28,096 nucleotides of DNA from JACMNW01 sp031402355 (GCA_031402355.1 JANNSG010000092.1:1-28096), one strand, 5' to 3'; shown: positions 1 to 7,406, counted from the stretch's first letter. Program-made: numbers and translations. The notes: generated by a model not told the origin, from the letters alone.

Positions 1-216
1 CGCCATGGCGGGTGCAAGCATGTCCTTTTCTGCCCCCGCAGGCAGCATCGTAAAGCTGACATGGGTCAATAATGCCGATCCCGCCGCAACAAGGCACAGC
101 AGTTGCCAGCGCGCCGAGTGCGGCACGCCGAGGTTGAGCACGCTGCGCGCGGCCGCGCGCGGATTTTGCACTGTGAATCTGGCCAGATCGAACACGGATG
201 ACAGAGAAATGTTCAT
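1..216 (-). CDS. YIP1-family membrane protein, partial (C-terminus beyond window)
   Basis: This is the first 72 codons of a gene that runs off the left edge. It starts at an ATG overlapping the stop of the upstream gene in an ATGA junction (213-216), so the two are translationally coupled. The visible protein has a soluble amphipathic start (MNISLSSVFDLARFTVQNPR), then a hydrophobic segment at about residues 45-60 (WQLLCLVAAGSALLTHVSF). The opening and the position behind sufD resemble small YIP1-domain membrane proteins that I recall behind sufD in Rhodobacteraceae. Its function is unknown. It is the last visible gene of the isc-suf transcription unit. The family call is moderately sure, because only the N-terminal third is visible. 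Confidence 0.6.
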   Translation of the reverse strand, partial: MNISLSSVFDLARFTVQNPRAAARSVLNLGVPHSARWQLLCLVAAGSALLTHVSFTMLPAGAEKDMLAPAMA

Positions 217-686
217 GGTCTGGTTTCCGCTTCCATCAGCATGCTGAACCAAAGATAAAGAAAGCCACCCAGAACCACCAGACCAGCGATGTAGGGCAGC
301 AGACCCTGACCCAAAAACCCATTCAAGGCACCCTGCACAAGCATCAATGGGGCTGTCGACAAAAGGGCGGTGAACAGCGCCAGTCTTGCGCCAAGATAGC
401 TGCCTTTGCCCCCTAGAAGCTGCGCGAGGACCCGGCTGAGTGCGGCCACAAGATACCAAAGCGGGATCGACGCCAAAAGCGCCAGCCCTGCCGCCAACAT
501 CCGCTGTGCCAATGGCACCTCGGGGTAAAGAAAGCTTTTACGCGACATGTTTGGCCATAGCGCGACAAAGGCGAGGATCAGAAATGCCACCAACAAGCTG
601 AAAGCAAAGGATTCGCTGGCGCGATGCTGTAAGTGGCGGGCAATCACCGACCGGGGGCTGCGCCAGCTGGTCACAATGTCGGACAC
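213..686 (-). CDS. YIP1-family integral membrane protein behind sufD
   Basis: This is a 157-residue protein with four predicted membrane helices (about 27-45, 63-85, 100-122 and 129-151) and a short N-terminal stretch, MSDIVTSWRSPRSVI. The size and layout fit a YIP1-domain protein. Three starts are possible: TTG at 728 (inside sufD), GTG at 695 and GTG at 686. I chose 686 because AGGG lies 8 bases upstream, while 695 has no room for a ribosome site. The gene begins 10 bases after the sufD stop and overlaps the next YIP1-like gene by 4 bases. It therefore belongs to the isc-suf operon, but no function in Fe-S assembly is known to me; a membrane scaffold or transport role would be a guess. Confidence 0.7.
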   Translation of the reverse strand: MSDIVTSWRSPRSVIARHLQHRASESFAFSLLVAFLILAFVALWPNMSRKSFLYPEVPLAQRMLAAGLALLASIPLWYLVAALSRVLAQLLGGKGSYLGARLALFTALLSTAPLMLVQGALNGFLGQGLLPYIAGLVVLGGFLYLWFSMLMEAETRP

Positions 687-696
687 AACAGCCACC

Positions 697-1983
697 CTAT
701 CGCCCGTGCCGTTCGAGCCAACCCTCAAGGCTGGACCTTATGTCTTCTGCGATGACGTCATCTTCAATCTCGGCGATCGCTTCGGCCAGAAATGCCAGCA
801 CCAGCAGCGATTGCGCCACAGCCAAAGGCACCCCACGTGAGCGCAGGTAGAAAAGGGCGGTTTCGTCGATGGCACCCGAGGTAGAGCCGTGACTGCATTT
901 CACGTCATCGGCGTAAATCTCTAGCTCCGGCTTGGCCAGGAACTGACTGTCATCATCCAGCAACAGCGATTGGCTGATCTGATAGCCATCGGTTTTCTGC
1001 GCCCCCGGCTTGACCAGTATCTTGCCCTGGAACACGCCGACAGCACCATTTTTCAGGACTTTCTTGAACACCTGGCGGCTTTCACAACGTTGACCGGCAT
1101 GGGTGATGAAGACCGTGTCATCATGCAGGAACTTGCCGTCCCCTACCGCCGCCCCTGCGACATGCGCCTGAGCGTCATCACCAAGCATTTCGATCACGAC
1201 TTCATTGCGGGTCAGGGTGCCATTGGCGGTCAGGGTAAAGCTTTTGAAAGCAGACCCATGGCCCAGCCGCGCGAAAACATGTGTCGCGGCATGACGGGCG
1301 TGATCGCGCCCCTGGGCGCGGATGTGGTGAAAGCGGGCACCATCGGCAACCTCTACCTCGAGGACCTTGTTCAACCTGGCAGCTGCGGGGCCGCTTTCAA
1401 GCAGGGTCAGATTTGCCCCCGCATCAAGCATCACCACATGATGCAAGATCGCATCTGAACTGTCTGATTCATGGACATAAATCAGGGAAATCGGTTTCTC
1501 GGCCCGGGCCGACACCCGGATCAGCACACCTTCGGTCGCAAAGGCTGTGTTCAGCGCCGCCAGGGGCCGCGGGACCGGGGACTGCCCGCGTTCTTCCAAA
1601 CGGCCATAACTGTCGCGCGCCCAATGGATATCCAGCATCCCGGTCTTCGAGATCAGATCAATTTCAACGCCGGCAAGGGCCAGATCATCAGAAGCGGCGG
1701 CGTCAAATACACCATCGACGAAGACAATCTTGAGCCGATCCAACTTGTCAAAGAGCGGCGGCCCATCACTTGCGTCGAACGCTGCGGCAAGCGGGGCTGG
1801 CGTCTGCGTCAAGGCGGCGGGATCGGTATAACGCCAGTATTCATCGCGCTTGTCGGGCAATCCCATGGCGAAAAGGCGCGCCTTTGCAGCCGCCCGCGCC
1901 GGGGCAGCCCAGCCGGTCTTTTGCACGTTCAGGCCAGACACAAAACCGGCGAGCTTGTTGTACCTGACATCCGCCAAGGCCAT
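697..1983 (-). CDS. sufD: Fe-S cluster assembly protein SufD
   Basis: SufD is the beta-helix partner of SufB in the SufBC2D scaffold, which builds Fe-S clusters in the cytoplasm. The 428-residue length is normal for the family. The N-terminal part has the typical helical signature (LPDKRDEYWRYTDP, residues 42-54). The C-terminal core contains QGKILVKPGAQKTDGYQ (319-335) and KCSHGSTSGAID (362-373); His365 corresponds by motif to the conserved SufD histidine implicated in cluster formation. The start codon overlaps the sufC stop by one base (TGATG), so synthesis is coupled to SufC. Expression should follow the upstream iscR promoter and any readthrough of the terminator at 2790-2816. Confidence 0.96.
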   Translation of the reverse strand: MALADVRYNKLAGFVSGLNVQKTGWAAPARAAAKARLFAMGLPDKRDEYWRYTDPAALTQTPAPLAAAFDASDGPPLFDKLDRLKIVFVDGVFDAAASDDLALAGVEIDLISKTGMLDIHWARDSYGRLEERGQSPVPRPLAALNTAFATEGVLIRVSARAEKPISLIYVHESDSSDAILHHVVMLDAGANLTLLESGPAAARLNKVLEVEVADGARFHHIRAQGRDHARHAATHVFARLGHGSAFKSFTLTANGTLTRNEVVIEMLGDDAQAHVAGAAVGDGKFLHDDTVFITHAGQRCESRQVFKKVLKNGAVGVFQGKILVKPGAQKTDGYQISQSLLLDDDSQFLAKPELEIYADDVKCSHGSTSGAIDETALFYLRSRGVPLAVAQSLLVLAFLAEAIAEIEDDVIAEDIRSSLEGWLERHGR

Positions 1984-2738
1984 CAGACAGCCTCCGCCAG
2001 AAGGTCTGCATAACCGTTCGCCTCAACTTCCAGTGCCAGTTCGGGGCCACCGGTCTTGATGATCCGGCCAGCGGCCATGATATGCACGACATCAGGGCGG
2101 ATATGGTCCAGAAGGCGCTGATAATGGGTAATCACTAGAAACGAACGGCCCGCATCACGCAATGCGTTCACCCCTTCGGCGACCAGCTTCATTGCATCGA
2201 CATCAAGCCCAGAATCGGTTTCATCCAAGATGCACATGCGGGGTTCCAGCATGGCCATCTGCAGGATTTCATTGCGCTTTTTCTCACCACCCGAAAAGCC
2301 GACATTGACCGGCCGTTTCATCATATCGGCATCGATACGCAACTGTTTTGCCTTTTCGCGCACCAGTTTCAGAAAGTCGCCTGCCGAAAGTTCAGGCTCA
2401 CCCCGGGTTCTGCGTTGGGCATTCACTGCGGTACGCAGAAACGTCATATTGCCGACGCCGGGAATTTCAACCGGGTATTGAAAGGCTAGAAACAAGCCTG
2501 CGGCGGCGCGGTCTTCTGGTTCCATGGCCAGCAGATCGGCACCCTCAAGGCTGGCGGTTCCTTCAGTAACCGCATAGCCCTCTTTGCCAGCCAGAACATA
2601 GGACAGGGTGGATTTACCAGAGCCGTTCGGCCCCATCACGGCATGCACCTGCCCTGCCGCTACGTTCAGATTGACGCCGCGCAATATCTGTTTGTCTTCC
2701 GTTTCAAGTTTAACGTGCAGGTTATTGATATGAAGCAT
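1983..2738 (-). CDS. sufC: Fe-S cluster assembly ATPase SufC
   Basis: SufC is the ABC-type ATPase that drives conformational change of the SufBC2D scaffold. The 251-residue protein has Walker A GPNGSGKST (36-44), Q-loop Gln87, ABC signature FSGGEKKR (148-155), Walker B with catalytic Glu (ILDETDSGLD, 170-179, Glu173) and switch His205 (ITHYQRLL). The SGGEKKRNE and DETDSGLD wording is characteristic of SufC. The start is the ATG of MLHINNLHV at 2738, preceded by AAAGGA with a 5-base spacer; an in-frame extension to 2798 runs through the terminator hairpin and is not coding. It is coupled to sufD by a TGATG junction. It is the first gene after the intra-operon terminator. Confidence 0.97.
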   Translation of the reverse strand: MLHINNLHVKLETEDKQILRGVNLNVAAGQVHAVMGPNGSGKSTLSYVLAGKEGYAVTEGTASLEGADLLAMEPEDRAAAGLFLAFQYPVEIPGVGNMTFLRTAVNAQRRTRGEPELSAGDFLKLVREKAKQLRIDADMMKRPVNVGFSGGEKKRNEILQMAMLEPRMCILDETDSGLDVDAMKLVAEGVNALRDAGRSFLVITHYQRLLDHIRPDVVHIMAAGRIIKTGGPELALEVEANGYADLLAEAV

Positions 2739-2789
2739 ATTTATCCTTTTGCAGGCAAAGGATTGCCGCTTGACTGAAGGGGGAATATG

Positions 2790-2816
2790 AAAAAGCAACG
2801 CCCGAAAGGCGTTGCT
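2790..2816 (-). terminator. Intrinsic terminator inside the suf operon, before sufC
   Basis: On the minus strand there is a perfect 9-bp stem, AGCAACGCC / GGCGTTGCT, closed by a 5-base TTTCG loop and followed directly by TTTTT. It lies 22 bases after the stop of the upstream membrane protein and about 52 bases before the sufC start, in the direction of operon transcription. It should reduce sufC-sufD expression relative to sufB, or serve as an RNA 3' end. Confidence 0.8.
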
Positions 2817-2837
2817 GCAAGGCCGGTTTACGGCGAT

Positions 2838-3392
2838 TTACAAAACGAAGGTCTGACCGCGCCAGATGATCGAATTGGCCGGTGTTGCACTGACCACCTG
2901 TTCCACCCAGACGGGTGAAAACATGTCCGAAAACTGCGCCGGGTAGAAGTGCACGAGATTGTGAAAGCTGGCCACGCCCGCCAATACACCGATCGCGGCA
3001 AAGGGGGTGAATTTCAGCACCGGCATCCGCAGCAGATAGCCCGAAAACAGCGCTATGGCAAAAGCCAGACCGCCGTTCACCGCCATTGTCATGTCGACAT
3101 TGTCTTGCGGCCCAGCAGCGCCCGTCACCACAAAGCGCAGGTAAAGCGCCACGCCAACTGCCAACACTCCTAAAACGCACGATATTGCGATGCCAAAGAT
3201 CCCGAGCGGTTTTGCCGGAGTCGCCATGGCCTGTTTTTTCAGTTTCGAATTGGCTCTGGTATTGGCCATAACGGTGCCATCCACGCCGACGTATAGCGTT
3301 GATTTTGAACTGCCTATCCCGCTTTCGATCCGATTGAGGCGCGCCAGAAACTCGTTCTTCTGCCCTACTGTGGATATTGCAATCGTGGCCAT
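2838..3392 (-). CDS. Uncharacterised membrane protein between sufB and sufC
   Basis: This is a 184-residue protein with a soluble N-terminal part of about 60 residues, rich in charged and polar residues (QKNEFLARLNRIESGIGSSK, 11-30), followed by three predicted membrane helices (about 64-88, 102-121, 128-148) and a polar tail with VWVEQ and IIWRG. I do not recognise a named domain. Its start at 3392 is supported by AAGGTG seven bases upstream. It lies 100 bases after sufB and 99 bases before sufC in the same direction, so it is an operon member. From memory, a gene of this kind sits at the same place in other Rhodobacteraceae. A membrane tether or a sensor for the Suf machinery is only inference. 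Confidence 0.8.
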   Translation of the reverse strand: MATIAISTVGQKNEFLARLNRIESGIGSSKSTLYVGVDGTVMANTRANSKLKKQAMATPAKPLGIFGIAISCVLGVLAVGVALYLRFVVTGAAGPQDNVDMTMAVNGGLAFAIALFSGYLLRMPVLKFTPFAAIGVLAGVASFHNLVHFYPAQFSDMFSPVWVEQVVSATPANSIIWRGQTFVL

Positions 3393-3492
3393 CGTTACGC
3401 ACCTTGAGGTTGAACTGACAGGTGCAGATAGCCGCCGAATCGTGGCGCAAATAAGAAAGAGTTGGGTTCATTTTACGCATTCGCAATCAACC

Positions 3493-5016
3493 TTACCCAA
3501 CCGAGCCTTCAAGGCTGATCGCGACCAGGGCCTGTGCTTCCATTGCAAATTCCATCGGCAGGGTTTGCAGCACGTCTTTGACAAAACCGTTGACGACAAG
3601 CGCCACGGCCTCTTCTTCATTCATGCCGCGTGACCGGCAGTAGAACAGCTGATCATCATCGACCTTTGATGTGGTGGCCTCATGTTCGACGCGGGAGGAA
3701 TTGTTCTTCACCTCGATGTAGGGCACTGTATGCGCGCCGCATTTATCGCCAATCAGCAAGCTGTCGCATTGGGTGTAATTGCGCGAATTGGTGGCTTTCG
3801 GGTGCATCGAGACAAGGCCACGATAGGTATTCTGAGCTTTACCTGCAGAAATGCCTTTCGACACAATCCGCGATTTGGTGTTTTTGCCCAAATGGATCAT
3901 CTTGGTGCCGGTATCGGCCTGCTGCATGTTGTTGGCGATGGCGATGGAATAAAACTCGCCCTGAGACGCCTCGCCGCGCAGGATGCAGGACGGGTATTTC
4001 CAGGTGATGGCCGAACCGGTTTCCACTTGCGTCCACATCACACGTGCGCGGTCACCCCGGCAATCGGCGCGCTTGGTGACAAAGTTGTAGATGCCACCTT
4101 TGCCGTTCTCGTCACCGGGATACCAGTTTTGCACGGTGGAATATTTCACCTCGGCGTCTTCGAGGATAACGATTTCCACCACGGCGGCGTGCAACTGATG
4201 GGTGTCGCGTTTTGGTGCAGTACAGCCTTCCAAGTAGCTGACGTAACTGCCTTTTTCGGCAATGATCAGGGTGCGTTCAAACTGCCCGGTGTTTTCGGCA
4301 TTGATGCGGAAATAGGTGGACAATTCCATCGGGCAGCGGGTGCCGGGCGGAATATAGACGAACGATCCGTCAGAGAAGACAGCACAGTTCAACGTGGCAA
4401 AGAAATTGTCGGAAGGTGGGACTACAGAGCCGATGTATTTCTGCACAAGTTCTGGGTGTTCACGAATGGCTTCGGACATGGAACAGAAAATGACCCCGGC
4501 GTTCGCGAGTTCAGCTTTGAACGTGGTGCCCACGGAAACGCTATCAAATACGGCGTCAACTGCCACTTTGCGGGGTTCAGAGTCACCTTCAACACCTGCC
4601 AGAAGCATTTGTTCTTTCAGCGGAATTCCAAGCTTGGCATAGGTCGCCAGCAGCTTTGGGTCAACATCGTCCAGACTTTTGGGTTTGACCGCCATGCTTT
4701 TGGGTTTGGCGTAGTAATATTGATCCTGGTAGTCGATTTCCGGATAGTTCAGCATGGCCCAACGCGGCTCGGTCATCTTGACCCAGCGCGCATAGGCCGC
4801 AAGACGCCAATCCAGCATCCACTGTGGTTCTTCGTTTTTGGCGGAAATCAGCCGCACGATATCTTCGGACAGGCCCTTGGGGGCATAGTCCATCTCGATC
4901 TCAGTTTCCCAGCCATGCTTGTAGGTGCCAGACATAGCCTGGACGGTTTCGATGGTTTCCCGGTCCACGCCATCGCGAACATCGAGGTCAATCACAGGGG
5001 TTTCCATCGCCGACAT
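3493..5016 (-). CDS. sufB: Fe-S cluster assembly scaffold SufB
   Basis: SufB is the main scaffold subunit of SufBC2D and carries the nascent cluster. The 507-residue length and sequence are typical. Recognisable blocks are PPGTRCPMELSTYFRIN (224-240), YLEGCTAP (261-268), the repeated beta-helix core, and the C-terminal block GDKCGAHTVPYIEVKN (423-438). Cys426 there corresponds by motif to the cluster or sulfur-accepting cysteine (Cys405) of E. coli SufB, and the EHEATTSK block follows. AAAGG lies 7 bases before the ATG at 5016. It follows iscS after 38 bases in the same operon. No sufS or sufE is seen in the window; the visible desulfurase is the IscS-like upstream gene. Confidence 0.97.
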   Translation of the reverse strand: MSAMETPVIDLDVRDGVDRETIETVQAMSGTYKHGWETEIEMDYAPKGLSEDIVRLISAKNEEPQWMLDWRLAAYARWVKMTEPRWAMLNYPEIDYQDQYYYAKPKSMAVKPKSLDDVDPKLLATYAKLGIPLKEQMLLAGVEGDSEPRKVAVDAVFDSVSVGTTFKAELANAGVIFCSMSEAIREHPELVQKYIGSVVPPSDNFFATLNCAVFSDGSFVYIPPGTRCPMELSTYFRINAENTGQFERTLIIAEKGSYVSYLEGCTAPKRDTHQLHAAVVEIVILEDAEVKYSTVQNWYPGDENGKGGIYNFVTKRADCRGDRARVMWTQVETGSAITWKYPSCILRGEASQGEFYSIAIANNMQQADTGTKMIHLGKNTKSRIVSKGISAGKAQNTYRGLVSMHPKATNSRNYTQCDSLLIGDKCGAHTVPYIEVKNNSSRVEHEATTSKVDDDQLFYCRSRGMNEEEAVALVVNGFVKDVLQTLPMEFAMEAQALVAISLEGSVG

Positions 5017-5054
5017 AGCACAACCTTTTTGTTTCTCTCAAAGGGCTTGCGCCC

Positions 5055-6131
5055 CTATCCTGCTTTACGGGCCAACACTTTTGCATACTGCGCCAGCCAG
5101 ACATCGGCGAACCGCAAAACACTTTCCTCCATGACCCCGGGGCCAATGGATATACGGACGGCCTGCGCCGCCAGATCAGCGTCAAACCCCATTGCCTGCA
5201 GCACCCTGCTTGACCGCACTTTGCCCGACGAACAGGCAGGCCCCGCCGATACTGCAAACCCGGCCAGATCCATCGCCATCACTTGCGTCTCACCCTTCCA
5301 ACCGGGGGCGATGAGGCACAAGGTATTGGGCAAACGTGGCCCGCTACTTCCTACCGAAATAGTCTGCTTTGCACGGCTCGACAATGCAGTTTCTAGAATA
5401 TTTCTAACTTGCGCCACTTCGTCCCAGACGCCATTCGCCAGATCGAGTGCTGCGGCCTCTGCTGCAGCCCCAAAACCTGCAATACCCACCAGATTCTCGG
5501 TGCCAGCACGCCTGCCAATTTCTTGCCCTCCACCAAGGGATAGCGGCGAGATGTCAAGTCCGCTACGCACAATCAGGGCCCCCACACCTTTTGGCCCGCC
5601 AAATTTATGGGCCGAGACAATCGCCATATCCGCCCCGGACCAGGAAAAAGAGAAGGGAATGCGCCCGATTGCTTGCGTCACGTCAAGAAGCAAGCTGCCT
5701 GCCGACCACGCGCCATACATCCGGCGACCATCCCTCGGTTCTGGGGGCTGGGTAATCACACCAGTCTCGCTGTTTGCCAGTCCCATCGCCAGAACATTGT
5801 TCCCGGTCTCTGCGCCCGTCAGGTCAAAATGCGCCCACAGCGCGTCATGTGCCGTCGGGTCCACCATCACCGCACCATGCCCTCGCACCTGCGACAGCAC
5901 CATCGCCGCTTCGGTTGCACCACTGGTAAACACCACCTGATCGGGTTGGCAGCCGACCGCTGCCGACACCTGCGCCCGGGCCCGTTCGATCAGCGCTTTT
6001 GCTGCGCGCCCCTCGGCATGGACCGACGACGGGTTGCCCACCAAATCCATCGCCTGCGCCATTGCCATACGTGCCTCAGGGCGCAACGGCGTCGTTGCAT
6101 TCCAATCGAAATAGTGGCGCAGCCCAGTCAT
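5055..6131 (-). CDS. iscS: Cysteine desulfurase (IscS/NifS-like)
   Basis: This PLP enzyme removes sulfur from L-cysteine and passes it as persulfide to Fe-S assembly. The 358-residue protein has the fold-type I signatures: N-terminal YFDWNATTPLRP (7-18), TSGATEA (69-75), the PLP lysine in SAHKFGGPKG (173-182, Lys176), RRAGTEN (207-213), and the catalytic cysteine in GPACSSGK (297-304, Cys300). It is shorter than E. coli IscS (about 404 residues), which suits the compact NifS-like desulfurases of alphaproteobacteria. It starts 3 bases after the iscR stop and precedes sufB, so it is the sulfur donor of this operon. Codons for residues 242-248 are unusually A+T-rich and form an Irr-like palindrome (5392-5408). 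Confidence 0.93.
   Translation of the reverse strand: MTGLRHYFDWNATTPLRPEARMAMAQAMDLVGNPSSVHAEGRAAKALIERARAQVSAAVGCQPDQVVFTSGATEAAMVLSQVRGHGAVMVDPTAHDALWAHFDLTGAETGNNVLAMGLANSETGVITQPPEPRDGRRMYGAWSAGSLLLDVTQAIGRIPFSFSWSGADMAIVSAHKFGGPKGVGALIVRSGLDISPLSLGGGQEIGRRAGTENLVGIAGFGAAAEAAALDLANGVWDEVAQVRNILETALSSRAKQTISVGSSGPRLPNTLCLIAPGWKGETQVMAMDLAGFAVSAGPACSSGKVRSSRVLQAMGFDADLAAQAVRISIGPGVMEESVLRFADVWLAQYAKVLARKAG
5392..5408. promoter_or_regulatory. Irr/ICE-like palindrome inside iscS (candidate)
   Basis: The sequence reads TCTAGAA-TAT-TTCTAAC, which matches the TTTAGAA-N3-TTCTAAA pattern known for Irr boxes in alphaproteobacteria at 15 of 17 arm-and-spacer positions. It lies in coding sequence, where it uses the codons AGA, AAT, ATT and CTA, which are uncommon in this G+C-rich region. 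No binding evidence exists; a coincidental match is possible. Confidence 0.35.
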
Positions 6132-6134
6132 CCT

Positions 6135-6596
6135 CTAAGCCTCGTCTACCACACGCAAAAGCGACGGCACGGCGGGGCATGGCGTCATGTCATTCCCGAT
6201 CACGTCAGACAGCCGGATCTGATGCAAGAACACATAGACATTCGCCGACAGGCTTTCCCAAAGACGGTTTGTCAGCGATTGCTCACGTGTGCCCGACACC
6301 CCCCCTGATGCCCCTGCCCCTGTATGCATGGCATCAACGGTTTCTTCGACCGCTTGCAGGATTTCGGAAATGCGAATGGCGTCGGGGTTGCGCGCCAAAC
6401 GGTAGCCGCCACCGGGGCCGCGCACCGCCTCGACCAGACCGGCACGGCGCAACTTGACAAAAAGCTGTTCCAGATAGGGCAGCGATATATCCTGCCGCTT
6501 GGAAATTGCCGCAAGCGACACCATGTCATCGGTCTTGGCATTGGCCAGATCGGCCAATGCAACCATTGCGTAGCGACCTTTGGTCGATAGTTTCAT
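6135..6596 (-). CDS. iscR: Rrf2-family regulator IscR
   Basis: This is the transcription factor that controls Fe-S assembly genes and first gene of the operon. The 153-residue protein opens with the canonical MKLSTKGRYAMVAL and has the winged helix with ISLPYLEQLFVKLRRAGLV (37-55), the wing RGPGGGYRLAR (59-69), and the dimer helix. In E. coli IscR three cysteines follow this region; here the equivalent stretch (about 90-108, MHTGAGASGGVSGTREQS) has none, and the only cysteine is Cys140 (MTPCPAV). This agrees with reports that Rhodobacter IscR binds its cluster in an unusual way. An upstream in-frame ATG at 6617, with AAGGG at a good distance, is an alternative start that adds seven residues. 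Confidence 0.93.
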   Translation of the reverse strand: MKLSTKGRYAMVALADLANAKTDDMVSLAAISKRQDISLPYLEQLFVKLRRAGLVEAVRGPGGGYRLARNPDAIRISEILQAVEETVDAMHTGAGASGGVSGTREQSLTNRLWESLSANVYVFLHQIRLSDVIGNDMTPCPAVPSLLRVVDEA

Positions 6597-6674
6597 CAAA
6601 GCCCCCGCCAAATCCATTGACGCGACCCTTAGGGCCGCTTAACTCAGACCGACACCGAGGCTGCGTTTGCGGCC

Positions 6675-6691
6675 TTTAGAATGGTTCTAGA
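6675..6691. promoter_or_regulatory. Irr (ICE) box in the iscR promoter
   Basis: The near-perfect palindrome TTTAGAA-TGG-TTCTAGA matches the Irr/ICE consensus TTTAGAA-N3-TTCTAAA. It covers the proposed -10 element of the iscR promoter, a position suited to repression by Irr, the heme-responsive iron regulator of alphaproteobacteria. Confidence 0.7.
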
Positions 6692-6712
6692 TTGACTGAG
6701 CGAAACTGTCAA
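6684..6712 (-). promoter_or_regulatory. Sigma70-like promoter of the iscR-suf operon
   Basis: On the minus strand a perfect -35 TTGACA (6712-6707) is followed by a 17-base spacer and TAGAAC (6689-6684) as -10. It lies about 90 bases before the iscR start and is the only strong promoter pattern seen for the operon. Confidence 0.6.
6692..6712. promoter_or_regulatory. Imperfect palindrome over the iscR -35, candidate IscR operator
   Basis: Minus strand TTGACAG-N7-CAGTCAA has arms that match at 6 of 7 positions. It directly abuts the Irr box and covers the -35 and most of the spacer. Autoregulation by IscR is known in Rhodobacteraceae, so this is the natural candidate site, but I cannot confirm that it matches the published motif. 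Confidence 0.4.
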
Positions 6713-6746
6713 CAATCGCTCCAAAGAAAGAGACAGGCGACGCCCT

Positions 6747-7406
6747 ATGCCCGAAGTAATTTTCGCTGGCCCCGATGGCCGTTTGGAAGGCCGCTATCAT
6801 CCGCAAAAAGATCGCGATGCGCCGATTGCGATCGTCTTGCATCCGCATCCGCAATTCGGCGGCACGATGAACAACAAAGTGGTCTATAACCTGCATTATG
6901 CCTTCTACAAGCTTGGTTTCACCGTGCTGCGGTTCAACTTTCGCGGTGTGGGGCGCAGTCAAGGCGAGTATGATCTGGGTATTGGTGAGCTGTCAGATGC
7001 GGCATCCGCGCTGGATTATCTGCAATCCATGAACCCTAATGCCAAGCATTGCTGGGTCGCGGGTTTTTCGTTTGGCGCATGGATTGGCATGCAGCTTTTG
7101 ATGCGGCGGCCTGAAATTACCGGTTTCATCTCTGTCTCGCCGCCGGCCAACATGTATGATTTCAGTTTTCTTGCCCCCTGCCCGTCGTCTGGCCTGATCA
7201 TCAATGGCAGCGCAGACAAAGTGGCGCCGCCGAAAGACACGGTCAGTCTGGTGAACAAACTGCACGAACAAAAGGGCATCACCATCACCCACACCACGGT
7301 GGAGGGCGCGGATCACTTCTTCAAGGATGAAGAAGCGCACATGACCCCGATGATCGGCACCGTGTCAGACTATGTGAAACGGCGACTGGGCGAGGGTTCA
7401 AGGTGA
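6747..7406 (+). CDS. Alpha/beta hydrolase (COG2945-like)
   Basis: This 219-residue cytoplasmic serine hydrolase has an unknown substrate. The core shows the strand IAIVLHPHPQFGGTM (27-41), the LRFNFRGVGRSQGEYD block (61-76), the nucleophile elbow GFSFG (106-110, Ser108), an acid in NGSADKVAPP (Asp157) and the final histidine in GADHFF (His190), so a complete catalytic triad is visible. The wording is that of the small COG2945 hydrolases. No signal peptide or membrane helix is seen. It is divergent from iscR across a 150-bp gap and shares its control region. Its stop overlaps the GTG start of the next gene. Confidence 0.85.
   Translation: MPEVIFAGPDGRLEGRYHPQKDRDAPIAIVLHPHPQFGGTMNNKVVYNLHYAFYKLGFTVLRFNFRGVGRSQGEYDLGIGELSDAASALDYLQSMNPNAKHCWVAGFSFGAWIGMQLLMRRPEITGFISVSPPANMYDFSFLAPCPSSGLIINGSADKVAPPKDTVSLVNKLHEQKGITITHTTVEGADHFFKDEEAHMTPMIGTVSDYVKRRLGEGSR

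Noticed and set aside
3682..5940. A very long plus-strand open frame (752 codons) antisense to sufB and iscS.
   Set aside because: It spans two genes with clear family motifs on the other strand, shows no recognisable domain, and is explained by the codon bias of a G+C-rich genome.
6315..6330. Loss of the IscR cysteines as evidence for a pseudogene.
   Set aside because: The reading frame, DNA-binding domain and operon position are intact, and atypical IscR proteins are known in this group.
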